Source of the DNA: Actinomyces sp. oral taxon 414
Lineage (GTDB): Bacteria; Actinomycetota; Actinomycetes; Actinomycetales; Actinomycetaceae
Assembly (NCBI RefSeq): GCF_001278845.1
Contig: NZ_CP012590.1
Location: forward strand, 2,294,001-2,358,000
DNA length: 64,000 nt
Direction of reading: 5' to 3'
Shown: positions 8,016-17,330 of the stretch, piece after piece
Position numbering within the stretch: the first letter of the stretch is position 1
How the letters are laid out: each line of letters opens with the position of its first letter
Program-made: the position numbers and the translations under genes
Notes under the pieces: generated by a model
Seen by the model: the letters and a program-made list of their open reading frames with translations, nothing else
What the model was told of the DNA's origin: nothing
The model's database searches: none

Positions 8016-10739
8016 ATGACCTCACCGCTGTCCCCCGCCCCCGCCGGGCTCCGCCCCGCCCCGGCCCGACCCGACGCCGTCGTCACGGCGGACGGAGCCC
8101 GCTTCACCGTCCTGACCGACCGGCTCATCCGCATGGAGCACTCCCGCACTGGCGACTTCGTCGACGCCGCCACCCAGCTGGTGGTCTCGCGCGACCTGGG
8201 CCCGGTGCCGGACTTCGAGGTGCGCCGCGGGGAGGACCGGGTCGAGATCCTCACCGCCCACCTCCACCTGACCTACCAGCCCTCCCGGGGCTTCTCCCGG
8301 TCGGGCCTGACCGTGAGCCTGCGCACCGCCGTCATCAGCCCCCACGGCGGCGCCTGGCGCCACGGCGACATCTGGGACCCCGAGGAGACCTACCCCACCA
8401 ACCTCGGCGGCACCCGCCGCACCCTGGACGAGGTCGACGGGCGGGCCCGCCTGGACCCCGGCTTGCTCGCCACCCACGGCATCGCCGTCGTCGACGACTC
8501 CGCCTCGCTCCTGCTCCAGCGCGACGAGTGGGTCCGACCGCGCCCCGGCGCCGACCCCGTGGACGGGCGCACGCCGGACGAGGACCTGTACCTGTTCGGG
8601 TACGGCCAGGACTACCGGGGGGCGCTGCGCGACTTCTTCGCCCTGACCGGCCCCACGCCCCTCATCCCGCGCGCGCTGCTGGGCAACTGGTGGAGCCGCT
8701 TCCACAAGTACTCCCAGACCTCCTACCTGGCTCTCATGGACCGGTTCGCGGCCGAGGAGCTGCCCTTCTCCGTGGCCGTGATCGACATGGACTGGCACCT
8801 GGTGGACATCGACCCGGCGCTCGGCAACGGCTGGACCGGCTACACCTGGAACCGGGAACTGTTCCCCGATCCGGAGCGCTTCCTGGCCGCCCTGCACTCC
8901 CGCGGCCTGCAGGTCGCCCTCAACCTGCACCCCGCCGCGGGCATCCGCCGTCACGAGGCCGCCTACGAGCCCATGATGCGCCGGCTCGGCCTGGACCCCG
9001 CCTCCGGCGACGAGATCCCCTTCAACATCGGGGACAAGGACTTCACCGCCGCCTACCTCGACCACGCCCACCACCCCCTGGAGGAGCAGGGCGTGGACTT
9101 CTGGTGGCTGGACTGGCAGCAGGGCGGCGTCACCGACATCCCGGGGCTGGACCCGCTGTGGATGCTCAACCACGTCCACTACCTCGACTCCGGGCGTGAG
9201 CGCACCCGCACCGGGGCCGACGGCCGGGTCGAGCGCTACCGCCGTCGTCCCATCACCTTCTCCCGCTTCGCCGACGCCTCCAGCCACCGCACTCCCATCG
9301 GCTTCTCCGGGGACACGGTGATCACCTGGGAGTCCCTGCGATTCCAGCCCGAATTCACCGCCACCGCCGCCAATATCGGCTACTACTGGTGGTCCAACGA
9401 CATCGGCGGGCACATGTTCGGCCGCCACGACGACGAGATGGCGGCCCGCTGGGTCCAGCTGGGCTGCTTCTCCCCCATCAACCGGCTCCACTCGACGGAC
9501 TCGGTGTTCAACTCCAAGGAGCCGTGGCGCTTCTCCCGCGACGCCCGGGCCACCATGAACGCCCACCTGCGGCTGCGCCACCGGCTCGTGCCCTACCTGT
9601 ACACGTGGGCGCGCCGGGCCCGCACCGAGGGCGTCGGCCCCGTCCGACCGCTCTACCACGACTTCCCCACGCAGATGGGCGCCTACGCCCACCGCACCCA
9701 GTTCCTCTTCGGCGACCTCGTGATCGTGCCCGTGGTCCACCCCGCGGACCCAGTCAGCACCCTGGCGCGCGAGGACGCGTGGCTGCCCCGGGGCACCTGG
9801 TTCGACGTCGTCACCGGCCGCCGCTACGAGTGCCCCGACGCCGCCGGGCGCGACCTGACCCTCTCGCGCCCGCTGGACCGCCTGCCGGTCCTGGCGCGCG
9901 CGGGCGCTATCGTCGTCGGCGCCGAGGACCTGGGCGAGGCGGCCGGGGACAATCCGCGCCGCCTGTCCGTCATCGTCGTGCCGGGGGCCGACGGCGAGTT
10001 CGTCCTGGAGGAGGACGACGGCTCGCCCGAGCCGGGCGAGGACGCCGTCGTGCGCACCCGCTTCGCCCTTGCCTGGGACGAGGCGGGCGGGGCCGGGGGC
10101 CGAGCCGGGGGCACGGCCCGCCTGACCATTGAGCAGACCGGGCCCGACGGCGTCGTCCCCACCGAGCGGGAGATCACCGTCCACCTGCTGTGCGTGGACG
10201 ACGCGTCGCTGCGGGCCGGCCGGGTCGGGATCGGCAGCGGGGCCATGACCGACAACACCGGCGTCGCCGGCGGGGTCCGGTCCGGGGCCGGAGCCGGTGG
10301 CGGGACCGGGATTGGCGGCGGGACCGGGGCCAGCAACGTCGGCAACCGGTCCGGAGCCGATGGCGGCGGGGACGGATCCGGGGCCAGCGGCGGGGCTGAG
10401 ACTGGCGGCAGGACCGGGTCCGGGGCCCGCGGGCGGGAGCCGGTGGTGACGGCGCGCGCGGCCGACGGCTTCGCGCTGGGCCCCGGCGTCGACATCGCCC
10501 TGGGCGCCGTCCGACCGGCCGACGGCGTCGAGCTGACGCTCACCGGGGTACGCACGCGGCCGCCGTCGCTGAAGGAGGAGGCTCTGCCCATCCTCGAGGC
10601 GGCGCAGATCGCCTACAGCGCCAAGGACCGGGCGTGGGGGGTGATCGCCTCCGGGGCCACCGGCGGGGCGCTGCTGGGCGGGTTGCGGGCGGCGGGACTG
10701 CCCGACGAGATTCTGGCCGCCTTCGCCGAGATCGGGTGA
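8016..10739 (+). CDS. GH31 alpha-glucosidase family hydrolase with glycine-rich insertion
   Basis: A 907-residue GH31 protein, distinct from the one at 1312-3597. The nucleophile motif is VDFWWLDWQQGG (Asp near residue 366) and the acid/base Asp lies in GFSGDTVITW near residue 433. No signal peptide is seen, so it is probably cytoplasmic and degrades the imported oligosaccharide. The unusual part is a low-complexity Gly/Ser/Ala/Thr-rich stretch at about residues 745-810 inside the C-terminal beta region, encoded by GGnaccGG-type DNA repeats; it looks like a linker expansion. It is the last gene of the importer operon. Substrate specificity cannot be read from the sequence. Confidence 0.88.
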   Translation: MTSPLSPAPAGLRPAPARPDAVVTADGARFTVLTDRLIRMEHSRTGDFVDAATQLVVSRDLGPVPDFEVRRGEDRVEILTAHLHLTYQPSRGFSRSGLTVSLRTAVISPHGGAWRHGDIWDPEETYPTNLGGTRRTLDEVDGRARLDPGLLATHGIAVVDDSASLLLQRDEWVRPRPGADPVDGRTPDEDLYLFGYGQDYRGALRDFFALTGPTPLIPRALLGNWWSRFHKYSQTSYLALMDRFAAEELPFSVAVIDMDWHLVDIDPALGNGWTGYTWNRELFPDPERFLAALHSRGLQVALNLHPAAGIRRHEAAYEPMMRRLGLDPASGDEIPFNIGDKDFTAAYLDHAHHPLEEQGVDFWWLDWQQGGVTDIPGLDPLWMLNHVHYLDSGRERTRTGADGRVERYRRRPITFSRFADASSHRTPIGFSGDTVITWESLRFQPEFTATAANIGYYWWSNDIGGHMFGRHDDEMAARWVQLGCFSPINRLHSTDSVFNSKEPWRFSRDARATMNAHLRLRHRLVPYLYTWARRARTEGVGPVRPLYHDFPTQMGAYAHRTQFLFGDLVIVPVVHPADPVSTLAREDAWLPRGTWFDVVTGRRYECPDAAGRDLTLSRPLDRLPVLARAGAIVVGAEDLGEAAGDNPRRLSVIVVPGADGEFVLEEDDGSPEPGEDAVVRTRFALAWDEAGGAGGRAGGTARLTIEQTGPDGVVPTEREITVHLLCVDDASLRAGRVGIGSGAMTDNTGVAGGVRSGAGAGGGTGIGGGTGASNVGNRSGADGGGDGSGASGGAETGGRTGSGARGREPVVTARAADGFALGPGVDIALGAVRPADGVELTLTGVRTRPPSLKEEALPILEAAQIAYSAKDRAWGVIASGATGGALLGGLRAAGLPDEILAAFAEIG

Positions 10740-11033
10740 AACGGCTCCGGTGGGGCGGCGGGGCCGGCTCGGCCGTCGTGCCGGCGCGTCAGCTGGCGTT
10801 CGGGCCCACCGGCCCGGACGCCGGGCGGTCGCGAGCCCCGACCCGCCCGACCTGCCGGGCGGCGCCCAGGGACCGGAGTCGGTCACCCGCGGATCCCGAC
10901 CCGCCCAAGCCGGCCCCGGCGGACACGTGCGCCCCGGGCCGGCATCACCGCGGAGCCCAACCCGCCCCCATGGGCCACACGCGCCTCACCGGACACGGAT
11001 TCCCCTCCCGGAAGCGGGACCTGAAGCGCGAAA

Positions 11034-11155
11034 TGGCGCCCTGGGAGGATCGTTCCGCCCCACACCCGGCATCGGCTCCACAAAAACCGCGGAATCACGC
11101 GGAAGTCGCCGAACGCACCCGACGTGCCAGCGCGAACGATCCTCCCAGGGCGCCA
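11034..11155. repeat. Family E inverted-repeat element, copy 1 (122 bp)
   Basis: The element is bounded by perfect 22-bp terminal inverted repeats at 11034-11055 and 11134-11155; the inner part reads GGGAGGATCGTTC and GAACGATCCTCCC. The centre includes ACCGCGGAATCACGCGGAAG. A second copy of 123 bp lies at 62682-62804. It codes for nothing, so it is a MITE-like or REP-like element. Confidence 0.8.
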
Positions 11156-11343
11156 AACCTCCTCCGAAGACGCATCAAGACCATCCCCGCGACCTCCGCC
11201 GCGGACAGCGAGCACGGAAAGCGCGTGTCGGAACCTCGGGTCGTCCCCGTGACACCCGCCGCGGGCTGGCGCGGCGCGGGACCGGCGGACCCCGCACGAC
11301 GTCCCCGGGACTGGCGGGCCCGCACGATATTCCGCGAGATCGT

Positions 11344-11446
11344 CACTTAACCCGCGAGAACGTCTGCTAGAGGTACGATCTCGCGGGTTAAGTGATGTGC
11401 TCGCGGGTTAAGTGACGTGCTCGCGGGTTACCCGGCGATCTTGTGG
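11344..11446. repeat. Family A repeat cluster (CTCGCGGGTTAAGTG units)
   Basis: CACTTAACCCGCGAGA at 11344-11359 is the exact reverse complement of the unit at 11379-11394. Further direct units follow at 11400-11419 and at 11420 onward, where the sequence changes to CGGGTTACCCGGCGATCT. A related version of this last form lies at 23894-23924. The cluster could be a protein-binding array or a transposon end; its function is unknown. Confidence 0.6.
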
Positions 11447-11477
11447 ATCGGACTCGGCCCGTCCCGACGCACTGGCG

Positions 11478-11548
11478 TCGAGATGTGCATTTCGCATTCG
11501 AGCGTGCAGTTCCAATCGTCGCTCCCGAAAGCAAAATGCACATCTCGA
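11478..11548. repeat. Family B inverted-repeat element, copy 1 (71 bp)
   Basis: Terminal arms TCGAGATGTGCATTT (11478-11492) and AAATGCACATCTCGA (11534-11548) are perfectly complementary, and the inner part contains GCAGTTCCAATCGTC. A related copy in the opposite orientation lies at 17716-17785. Confidence 0.75.
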
Positions 11549-11595
11549 CAAAGAGAAGCCCGGCCCCGCCCGGTGAAGAGGAGGAGAATGCGGGC

Positions 11596-12417
11596 ATGAG
11601 CAGCACCCCGGACTCCCGCCCGCCGCTGGCCGGGCGCGTCGTCGTCGTGACCGGCGTGAGCCGGCGCGCCGGCATCGGCCACGCCATCGCCTGCCGGGCC
11701 GCCGATCTGGGCGCCTCGCTCGTCTGCCACCACTACTCCCCGCACGACGCCGAGCAGCCCTGGGGCGCCGATTGCGTGGAGGCGACCCTGGACTCCGTGC
11801 GCAGCCACCTGGCGCCCGGCGCCCGGCTGGCCGGCATGGAGGCGGACTTGCGCGATCCGACGGCGCCCCGGGCCGTCATCGAGCACGCCGTCGCCGAGCT
11901 CGGGCACGTCGACGCCCTCGTGTGCAACCAGGCCTCCTCCGGGCGCGACGGCGGCCTGGAGGAGATCACGGCCGAGGACCTGGACCACCACTGGGCCGTT
12001 GACGCCCGCGCCAGCCTCCTCCTCGTCCAGGCCTACGCCGAGCGCTTCCGCTCCGACCCAAACCGGGATGCACCCGCCCTGACCGGCTCGGCGGTCCTCA
12101 TGACCTCCGGCCAGGGCCTGGGGCCGATGCCGCGCGAGATCGCCTACTGCACGGCCAAGGCCGCCCTGGCCGGAATCACGCCCTCGCTGGCCGCCGGACT
12201 CGCCGAGCGGGGCATCCGCCTCAACACGGTCAACCCCGGCCCGGTGGACACCGGTTACATGGACGCCCCGACGCTGCGCGCCGTCGACGCCATGTTCCCC
12301 TCGGGCCGCACGGCCCGGCCGCAGGACCCGGCCCGGCTCATCTGCTGGCTCCTGACCGACGACGCCGCCTGGGTCACCGGCCAGGTCATCTCCACCGAGG
12401 GAGGGTTCCGGCGCTGA
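11596..12417 (+). CDS. SDR-family oxidoreductase (3-ketoacyl-ACP-reductase-like)
   Basis: A 273-residue short-chain dehydrogenase. The dinucleotide-binding motif is TGVSRRAGIGHAIA near residues 18-31, the active-site pair is Y-x-x-x-K in YCTAKAAL near residue 188, and the C terminus ITSTEGG-like VISTEGGFRR is typical. It is a soluble NAD(P)H-dependent enzyme of unknown substrate. The start at 11596 follows a GAGGAGGAG ribosome-binding site; the longer in-frame ORF would run into the family B repeat and is rejected. The MFS gene starts 19 bases after its stop, so the two may be co-transcribed. Confidence 0.88.
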   Translation: MSSTPDSRPPLAGRVVVVTGVSRRAGIGHAIACRAADLGASLVCHHYSPHDAEQPWGADCVEATLDSVRSHLAPGARLAGMEADLRDPTAPRAVIEHAVAELGHVDALVCNQASSGRDGGLEEITAEDLDHHWAVDARASLLLVQAYAERFRSDPNRDAPALTGSAVLMTSGQGLGPMPREIAYCTAKAALAGITPSLAAGLAERGIRLNTVNPGPVDTGYMDAPTLRAVDAMFPSGRTARPQDPARLICWLLTDDAAWVTGQVISTEGGFRR

Positions 12418-12436
12418 GCCGCCCGTGAGAAGGACG

Positions 12437-14230
12437 ATGAACGACGACGCCGCGCCCACCGCCCCGAGCCCCGTCCCCGCTCCCGAGCCGACCGGAGCCG
12501 CGCCGACCGGAGCCGAGCCGACCGGGACCGGATCAACCGGGGCCGCGCCCACCGCCCCGGGGACGATCGAGGGCATGACCTTCCGGCCCGACGGCCGCTT
12601 CTGGATCGTCTACGCCTGCCTCATGACGGTCCAGTTCCTCGCCGCCATGTACCACACGGTCGTGGCGACGGCCCTGCCCACCATCATCGGCGACCTCGGC
12701 GGGGTCGCCCACATGTCGTGGGCCGTCACCGCCTACACCCTGGGCCAGACCCTGGCCATGCCCGTGTACGGCAAGGTCGGCGACGCCCTGGGCCGCAAGC
12801 CCCTCTACCTGCTGGCGATCGCCCTGTTCGTGGGCGGCTCCGCGCTGTGCGGGACGGCCGCCGGCATGCTCGGCTTCACCGCCTTCCGCTTCCTCCAGGG
12901 CCTGGGGGGAGCCGGCCTCATGATCTGCTCCCAGGCCATCGCCGGCGATCTCATCCCGCCGCGGGTGCGCGGGAAGTACCTGGCCCCCATGGGCGCCATG
13001 TTCGGCATCGCGGCGATCCTGGGCCCGCTGCTGGGCGGCTGGCTCACGGACTGGCTCGGCTGGCGCTCCATCTTCTGGTTCTTCCTGCCCTTCGGCGCCT
13101 TCGCCTGGATCGCCGTCGCCCTGGCGCTGACCATGCCGCGCCGCCGGGTGCGGCTGAGCATCGACTGGGCGGGGCTGACCCTGGCCGGCGTCGGCGCCAC
13201 CGGCATCGTCCTGCTGGCCACCTGGGGCGGAACGGCCTACCCGTGGAGTCATCCGCTCATCGTGTGCCTGCTCGTGGTCACGACCGGCTCGTGGGCGGCG
13301 CTGGTCCCGGTGGAGAGGCGCGTGCGGGACCCGCTCATCCCCCCGCGAATCCTGGCCGACCGCACCTTCATCGTCGCCACGATCGTCTCGGTGCTCATGT
13401 GCGCCTGCCTGTTCGGCATGAACGGCTACCTGCCCACCTACCTGCAGATGGTCCACGGCGTGAGCGCCACGGTCTCCGGGCTGGTCCTCGTGCCCGGGGC
13501 GGCGGCCATGTTCACCGGCTCCCTCGTCTCCGGGTGGCTGGTCAGCCGCACGGGCCGCTACCGGATCTACCCGGTCGTCGGCTCCCTGCTGGCCGCCGCC
13601 GGCATGGCGGTCCTGGGCGCCGTCCCCGCGGGGGCCTCGGTGTGGTGGTTCGGGGTCGGCGTCTTCGTCCTCCAGCTGGGGGTGGGCATGTTCCTCCAAC
13701 TGAGCGTTCTGATCATCCAGAACGCCCTGCCCGCGCGGATGCTGGGGACGGCGACGAGCACGAACAACTTCTTCCGGGAGATCGGGGTGTCCATCGGCAA
13801 TACGGTGGTGGGCGTGCTGTTCACCGGCCGTCTGACCGTCTCGCTGCTGGGCATGGGGATGAGCGAGGACGCGGCCGCCTCCATCACGCCGGCCGTCCTG
13901 CGGGACCTGGACGGGACGACCCGCGCCGCCGTCATCGGCGCCTACCAGCACGCCCTGGCGCCCGTCCTGCTCGGCCTGGTCCCGGTCCTGCTCGTCGCCG
14001 CCGTGGCGGCGCTGGCGTTCAAGCCGATCCCGCTGTCGGTGAAGACGGGCCTGGAGCAGATCGAGGACGAGCTCGCGGCGCAGGATGGGCGGCGGAGCGG
14101 GCGGGCCGACGACGCCGACGACGCTGACGGCGCGGGCGACGCCGACGACACTGACGACGCCGGTGCCGGGGGCGCCGAGCGCCCCGGGGCCACGCCGTCG
14201 TCGGCCCGCCGAGAGCGCCCGAACCGCTAG
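12437..14230 (+). CDS. MFS drug:proton antiporter, DHA2 (14-TM) family
   Basis: A 597-residue major facilitator protein with about 14 hydrophobic segments. MFS motif A is visible as GKVGDALGRKPLYL near residue 115, and the TM5 region (PLLGGWLTDWLGWRSIFW) matches the EmrB/QacA type. It should export hydrophobic compounds by proton antiport across the cytoplasmic membrane. The N terminus is a Pro/Thr-rich tail of about 45 residues, and the C terminus has an Asp/Ala-rich tail (DDADDADGAGDADDTDD) of repeat-like DNA. The ATG at 12437 has a GAAGGA ribosome-binding site; a GTG at 12425 is the alternative. Confidence 0.88.
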   Translation: MNDDAAPTAPSPVPAPEPTGAAPTGAEPTGTGSTGAAPTAPGTIEGMTFRPDGRFWIVYACLMTVQFLAAMYHTVVATALPTIIGDLGGVAHMSWAVTAYTLGQTLAMPVYGKVGDALGRKPLYLLAIALFVGGSALCGTAAGMLGFTAFRFLQGLGGAGLMICSQAIAGDLIPPRVRGKYLAPMGAMFGIAAILGPLLGGWLTDWLGWRSIFWFFLPFGAFAWIAVALALTMPRRRVRLSIDWAGLTLAGVGATGIVLLATWGGTAYPWSHPLIVCLLVVTTGSWAALVPVERRVRDPLIPPRILADRTFIVATIVSVLMCACLFGMNGYLPTYLQMVHGVSATVSGLVLVPGAAAMFTGSLVSGWLVSRTGRYRIYPVVGSLLAAAGMAVLGAVPAGASVWWFGVGVFVLQLGVGMFLQLSVLIIQNALPARMLGTATSTNNFFREIGVSIGNTVVGVLFTGRLTVSLLGMGMSEDAAASITPAVLRDLDGTTRAAVIGAYQHALAPVLLGLVPVLLVAAVAALAFKPIPLSVKTGLEQIEDELAAQDGRRSGRADDADDADGAGDADDTDDAGAGGAERPGATPSSARRERPNR

Positions 14231-14239
14231 CCTCGGCCC

Positions 14240-14935
14240 ATGAGCCAGACCGACTCCTCCGCTCCCGCGCCCTCCGCCGACTCCCCCGGCACCGGCGTCC
14301 AGCCCGCCGAGCGCTTCGCCGCCGCCCAACGCTATTTCGCGGGCGATACGCGCTCCAACCGCGAGCGCATGCTCGCCGGCGACTGGTACGTCGCCGACGA
14401 CCCCGACAACGCCCGCATCGCCGCTCACGCCCGGCGCGAGCTGGGCCGCTACGAGCGGGCCTTCGCCGAGGGCGAGCCCGACGCCCAGGCCCACCTGCGC
14501 GCCGCGATCCCGCACCTGGGGGTGGGTTCGATCTTCCTGCCGCCGGTGCGCGTGGACTTCGGGGAGAACATCTTCGTCGGCGAGGGCAGCTTCGCCAACT
14601 ACGGGCTCACCGCCCTGGACGTGGCCACCATCACCATCGGGGCGCACTGTCAGATCGGGCCGAACGTTCAGCTGCTCACTCCGGTTCATCCCCTGGAGCC
14701 GACGCCGCGCAGGGCCGGGCTGGAGAGCGCCGACCCCATTGTCATCGGGGACAACGTGTGGCTGGGCGGCGGCGTCATCGTCTGCCCGGGCGTGACAATC
14801 GGCGACGACTGCGTCATCGGCGCGGGCGCCGTCGTCACCCGCGACATCCCGGCCCGCTCCCTGGCCGTGGGCTCCCCCACCCGGGTCATCCGCACCCTGG
14901 ACGACTCCACCTTCGACCCCCGAGGCCGGTCGTAG
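14240..14935 (+). CDS. Sugar O-acetyltransferase (maltose acetyltransferase-type, left-handed beta helix)
   Basis: A 231-residue hexapeptide-repeat acetyltransferase. The N-terminal segment (RMLAGDWYVADDPDNARIAAHARREL) is the Maa/LacA signature, and the second half shows repeated I-G-D-N/V-x-x-G hexapeptide turns (VIGDNVWLGGGVIVCPGVTIG). It transfers acetyl from acetyl-CoA to sugars in the cytoplasm as a trimer (family knowledge). It has a Ser/Pro-rich N-terminal extension of about 30 residues. It lies nine bases after the MFS gene on the same strand, so it may be in the same transcript. Confidence 0.9.
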   Translation: MSQTDSSAPAPSADSPGTGVQPAERFAAAQRYFAGDTRSNRERMLAGDWYVADDPDNARIAAHARRELGRYERAFAEGEPDAQAHLRAAIPHLGVGSIFLPPVRVDFGENIFVGEGSFANYGLTALDVATITIGAHCQIGPNVQLLTPVHPLEPTPRRAGLESADPIVIGDNVWLGGGVIVCPGVTIGDDCVIGAGAVVTRDIPARSLAVGSPTRVIRTLDDSTFDPRGRS

Positions 14936-15006
14936 TCAGTCGTGGAGTCCGGGCGGCCCGGCTCGGGCGACTCGGCCCGGCTTGCGTGCGACGCCGCGCT
15001 GCCTTC

Positions 15007-15079
15007 CGCGAACGCGTAGGTTTCCAGTCGAACGCGCAGGCGGGAGGTGCGCGTTCGACTGGAAACCTACGCGTTCGCG
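15007..15079. repeat. Family D hairpin element, copy 1
   Basis: Two perfectly complementary 32-base arms (15007-15038 and 15048-15079) enclose a nine-base loop. The arm begins CGCGAACGCGTAGGTTTCCA. A second copy lies at 52947-53027 with one arm mismatch and a CCA-to-CTA variant on both arms, that is, a compensated change. Both copies lie 80-190 bp before a family C element. Confidence 0.85.
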
Positions 15080-15157
15080 ATCGGGGGCGTCCGCTCGGAC
15101 GCAGGGCCCGCCGCCCGACCCGCGGACGCCCTCCCCGGCCGGCCCGAGGCGGCGGAT

Positions 15158-15277
15158 TGTCCAAATCTGCCACAAAGACCCGTATCGAGCCGGAGTGCAC
15201 GAGAAGAAACGTTGATATTCCGCGCTTTTCTTCGCAGCCGATCCCGGTCCGGGGCGCCTTTGTGGCAGATTTGGACA
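15158..15277. repeat. Family C inverted-repeat element, copy 1 (120 bp)
   Basis: The terminal inverted repeats are TGTCCAAATCTGCCACAAAG (15158-15177) and its exact complement (15258-15277). The core contains GAAACGTTGATATTCCGCGC. Two more copies of exactly the same length lie at 22468-22587 and 53213-53332. A conserved GTCCCAGGAGCCCCACC-like tail follows outside the right repeat. Confidence 0.9.
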
Positions 15278-15377
15278 CGACCCCACCCCGGGTCGCCCCA
15301 GGAGCCCCACCAGCACCACGCAGACACCCCCCAGAATAGCTTTCGCCGGCACCACCATTTCCCAAGGAGTCACCGCA

Positions 15378-16097
15378 GTGAACCCCGAAGTCTTCTCCGA
15401 CCTGGCCGCCGCCCGGCACTCCGTGCGCGACTTCCGGCCCGACCCGGTGCCGGGCGAGGTCCTCGACGCGATCCTCGACGACGCCCGCCAGGCCCCGAGC
15501 TGGTCGAACACGCGCCCCTTCATGGTGGCGCTGGCCACCGGGGAGCGGGCGGACCGCCTGCGCGCCGCCTACGTCGCCGAGTTCGACGCGACCCTGCCGG
15601 TCCAGCACAAGGAGCGCGGCGCCACGGCTCGCCTGCTCCTCAGCGGCAGGGCGCCCGACGGCGACTACCGGACCTGGGCGCCCTACCCCGCGGACCTGCT
15701 CCCGTACTCCCAGGCCGTCGGCGGGCGACTGTATGCGCACATGGGTATCGCCCGGGACGACCGAGCGGCCCGCGACGCGGCCGCCCGGCGCAATTGCGAG
15801 GCCTTCGGCGCGCCGGTCATCGGCTTCGTCCTCGTCCACAAGGGCTTCATGCCCTTCGCCGCGCTCGACGCCGGGATCATGCTCCAGACCCTGTTCCTGT
15901 CCGCCAAGGCCCGCGGCGTCGACTCCTGCCCCCTCGGGGTCCTGGCCACCTGGCGGCGCCCCTTCGACGCCGAGTTCGAGGCGCCGGCCGACTACCGCCT
16001 CATCACGGGCTTCGCCCTGGGCTACGCCTCCGACGCCCCGGTCAACGACTTCCGGGCCGAGCGGCGGGCCGTGCGCCTGGTGCCGACCCGGTCGTGA
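15378..16097 (+). CDS. Nitroreductase-family flavoprotein
   Basis: A 239-residue nitroreductase fold protein. The N-terminal ARHSVRDFRPDPVPGEVLDAIL and QAPSWSNTRPF segments match the FMN-binding and substrate region of the family, and a GVDSCPLGVLATW segment near residue 180 is the usual second FMN contact. It should be an NAD(P)H-dependent FMN enzyme acting on nitro or quinone compounds. It starts at a GTG with an AAGGAG ribosome-binding site. The gene lies just after family D and C repeats and converges on the CPBP gene. Confidence 0.88.
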   Translation: MNPEVFSDLAAARHSVRDFRPDPVPGEVLDAILDDARQAPSWSNTRPFMVALATGERADRLRAAYVAEFDATLPVQHKERGATARLLLSGRAPDGDYRTWAPYPADLLPYSQAVGGRLYAHMGIARDDRAARDAAARRNCEAFGAPVIGFVLVHKGFMPFAALDAGIMLQTLFLSAKARGVDSCPLGVLATWRRPFDAEFEAPADYRLITGFALGYASDAPVNDFRAERRAVRLVPTRS

Positions 16098-16187
16098 GCC
16101 GGACGGGGCGGTCCGACGCCGTCACCCGCCGGTGTTCGTCACTGCCCGCCGACGCCCGCCGTCGCCGTCACCCGCCGTCACCAACCG

Positions 16188-17138
16188 TCACTGCCGCCCA
16201 CCGTCGTCATCGCCCGCCGGCTCCGGACGCCGCCATCGCGGCGGCAGCAGCATTCCCCGGCGTCGGGCCGCCAGAAGGATCACCGCGGCCGCCATCACGC
16301 ACACGACCACGGTGACGACGGAGCCCTCCACGCCCATGTCGCCGCCGGTGAGCCAGTCGGGTCCGTGGAAGGCCGCTTCGAACAAACCCCGTTTGATCAT
16401 TCCGGTTCCCGAGACGTCGGAGCCGAAGACGCCGCCCTGGACGAAGTTCCAGGCCGCGTGCACCCCGATGGCCAGCCACAGGCGCCGGGTGAGCAGGTAG
16501 CAGGCCCCGAGCAGCGGCGCGGCCGTGAGGGAGATAATGAGGCAGCCGGACAGGGTCGCCTGGGGGTTGCTCAGGTGCAGCAGGCCGAAGACGACGGAGA
16601 TAATTCCGAGCGCCCACCAGCTGCCCAGCCTGGTCTCGATGAGTCGCTGGAGGAATCCGCGGAACATCATCTCCTCGTTGAATCCTCCGAGGACCCCGAA
16701 TACCAGGCCGACGGCGATGCCCTCCGACCAGCCGACCCCGGTGACGCGGTAGGCCCCCGCCAGGGCGAGGACTGCGAAGACGGCGCAGATGAGCGCGCCG
16801 CCCAGTGCCAGTCCCGCGGCGAGTTCGCGCAGCGCGCCGGGACCGTCCATCTCGGGCGCTTCACGGCAACCGATTCGACGGACGATGAGGCGGTACCCCG
16901 CCACGACCATGATCACGCACGTCGCCGATACGAGGAGCGAGGTTGTCAGGAGGGCCATGGGCCGCGGCATGACGGATGGCAGTAGGCGCTCGCCGCCCCG
17001 CGCCACGACGACGAGCAGGGTCTGGGTGAGGAGGAAGAGTCCCGCCCCGGCGATCCCCTGGAGCCAGGGGCGCCGCTCGCGCGAGCCTGCAACGGCGGGG
17101 TTCGCGGGATCCTCGGGAAGACGAGGGTGTCGTGTCAT
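16188..17138 (-). CDS. CPBP-family intramembrane metalloprotease (CAAX/Abi type)
   Basis: A 316-residue membrane protein with about eight hydrophobic segments. The three CPBP motifs are present in order: EEMMFRGFLQRLIE (EExxxR), VFGLLHLSN (FxxxH) and HAAWNF (HxxxN). These form the intramembrane active site known from the Rce1/Abi family. I chose the ATG at 17138 (MTRHPRLPED); a GTG at 17231 would add 31 residues without a membrane-relevant feature. No strong ribosome-binding site is seen. Some relatives give immunity to self-made bacteriocins, but nothing adjacent supports that here. Confidence 0.85.
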   Translation of the reverse strand: MTRHPRLPEDPANPAVAGSRERRPWLQGIAGAGLFLLTQTLLVVVARGGERLLPSVMPRPMALLTTSLLVSATCVIMVVAGYRLIVRRIGCREAPEMDGPGALRELAAGLALGGALICAVFAVLALAGAYRVTGVGWSEGIAVGLVFGVLGGFNEEMMFRGFLQRLIETRLGSWWALGIISVVFGLLHLSNPQATLSGCLIISLTAAPLLGACYLLTRRLWLAIGVHAAWNFVQGGVFGSDVSGTGMIKRGLFEAAFHGPDWLTGGDMGVEGSVVTVVVCVMAAAVILLAARRRGMLLPPRWRRPEPAGDDDGGRQ

Positions 17139-17330
17139 GCGGCAATGACACCACGGGCCGCCCCGCCCCTCCATGGTGCTGGCACCAGGGCCCGGGACGG
17201 AGCTGGCGGCCCGGGGTGGAGCCAGCACCACCCTGAGCGCCTCGATTGTCCCGCGCCCGCCCCTCGCTCCGCCGCCTCGGATACCGGCGATCGATGCGTA
17301 AAGCGCGAACGAATGAGCACGATGCGGTTC

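Larger units (their letters stand above)
10740..11595. other. Gene-free stretch with three repeat elements
   Basis: I see no convincing gene in these 856 bases. They hold one copy of a 122-bp inverted-repeat element (11034-11155), a cluster of CTCGCGGGTTAAGTG units (11344-11446) and one copy of a 71-bp inverted-repeat element (11478-11548). All three types recur elsewhere in the window. A GAAGAGGAGGAG ribosome-binding site for the next gene ends the stretch. Confidence 0.7.

Noticed and set aside
14886..15839. Minus-strand 317-residue frame over the family D and C repeats
   Set aside because: It runs through inverted-repeat elements and antisense to the nitroreductase gene and has no recognisable domain.
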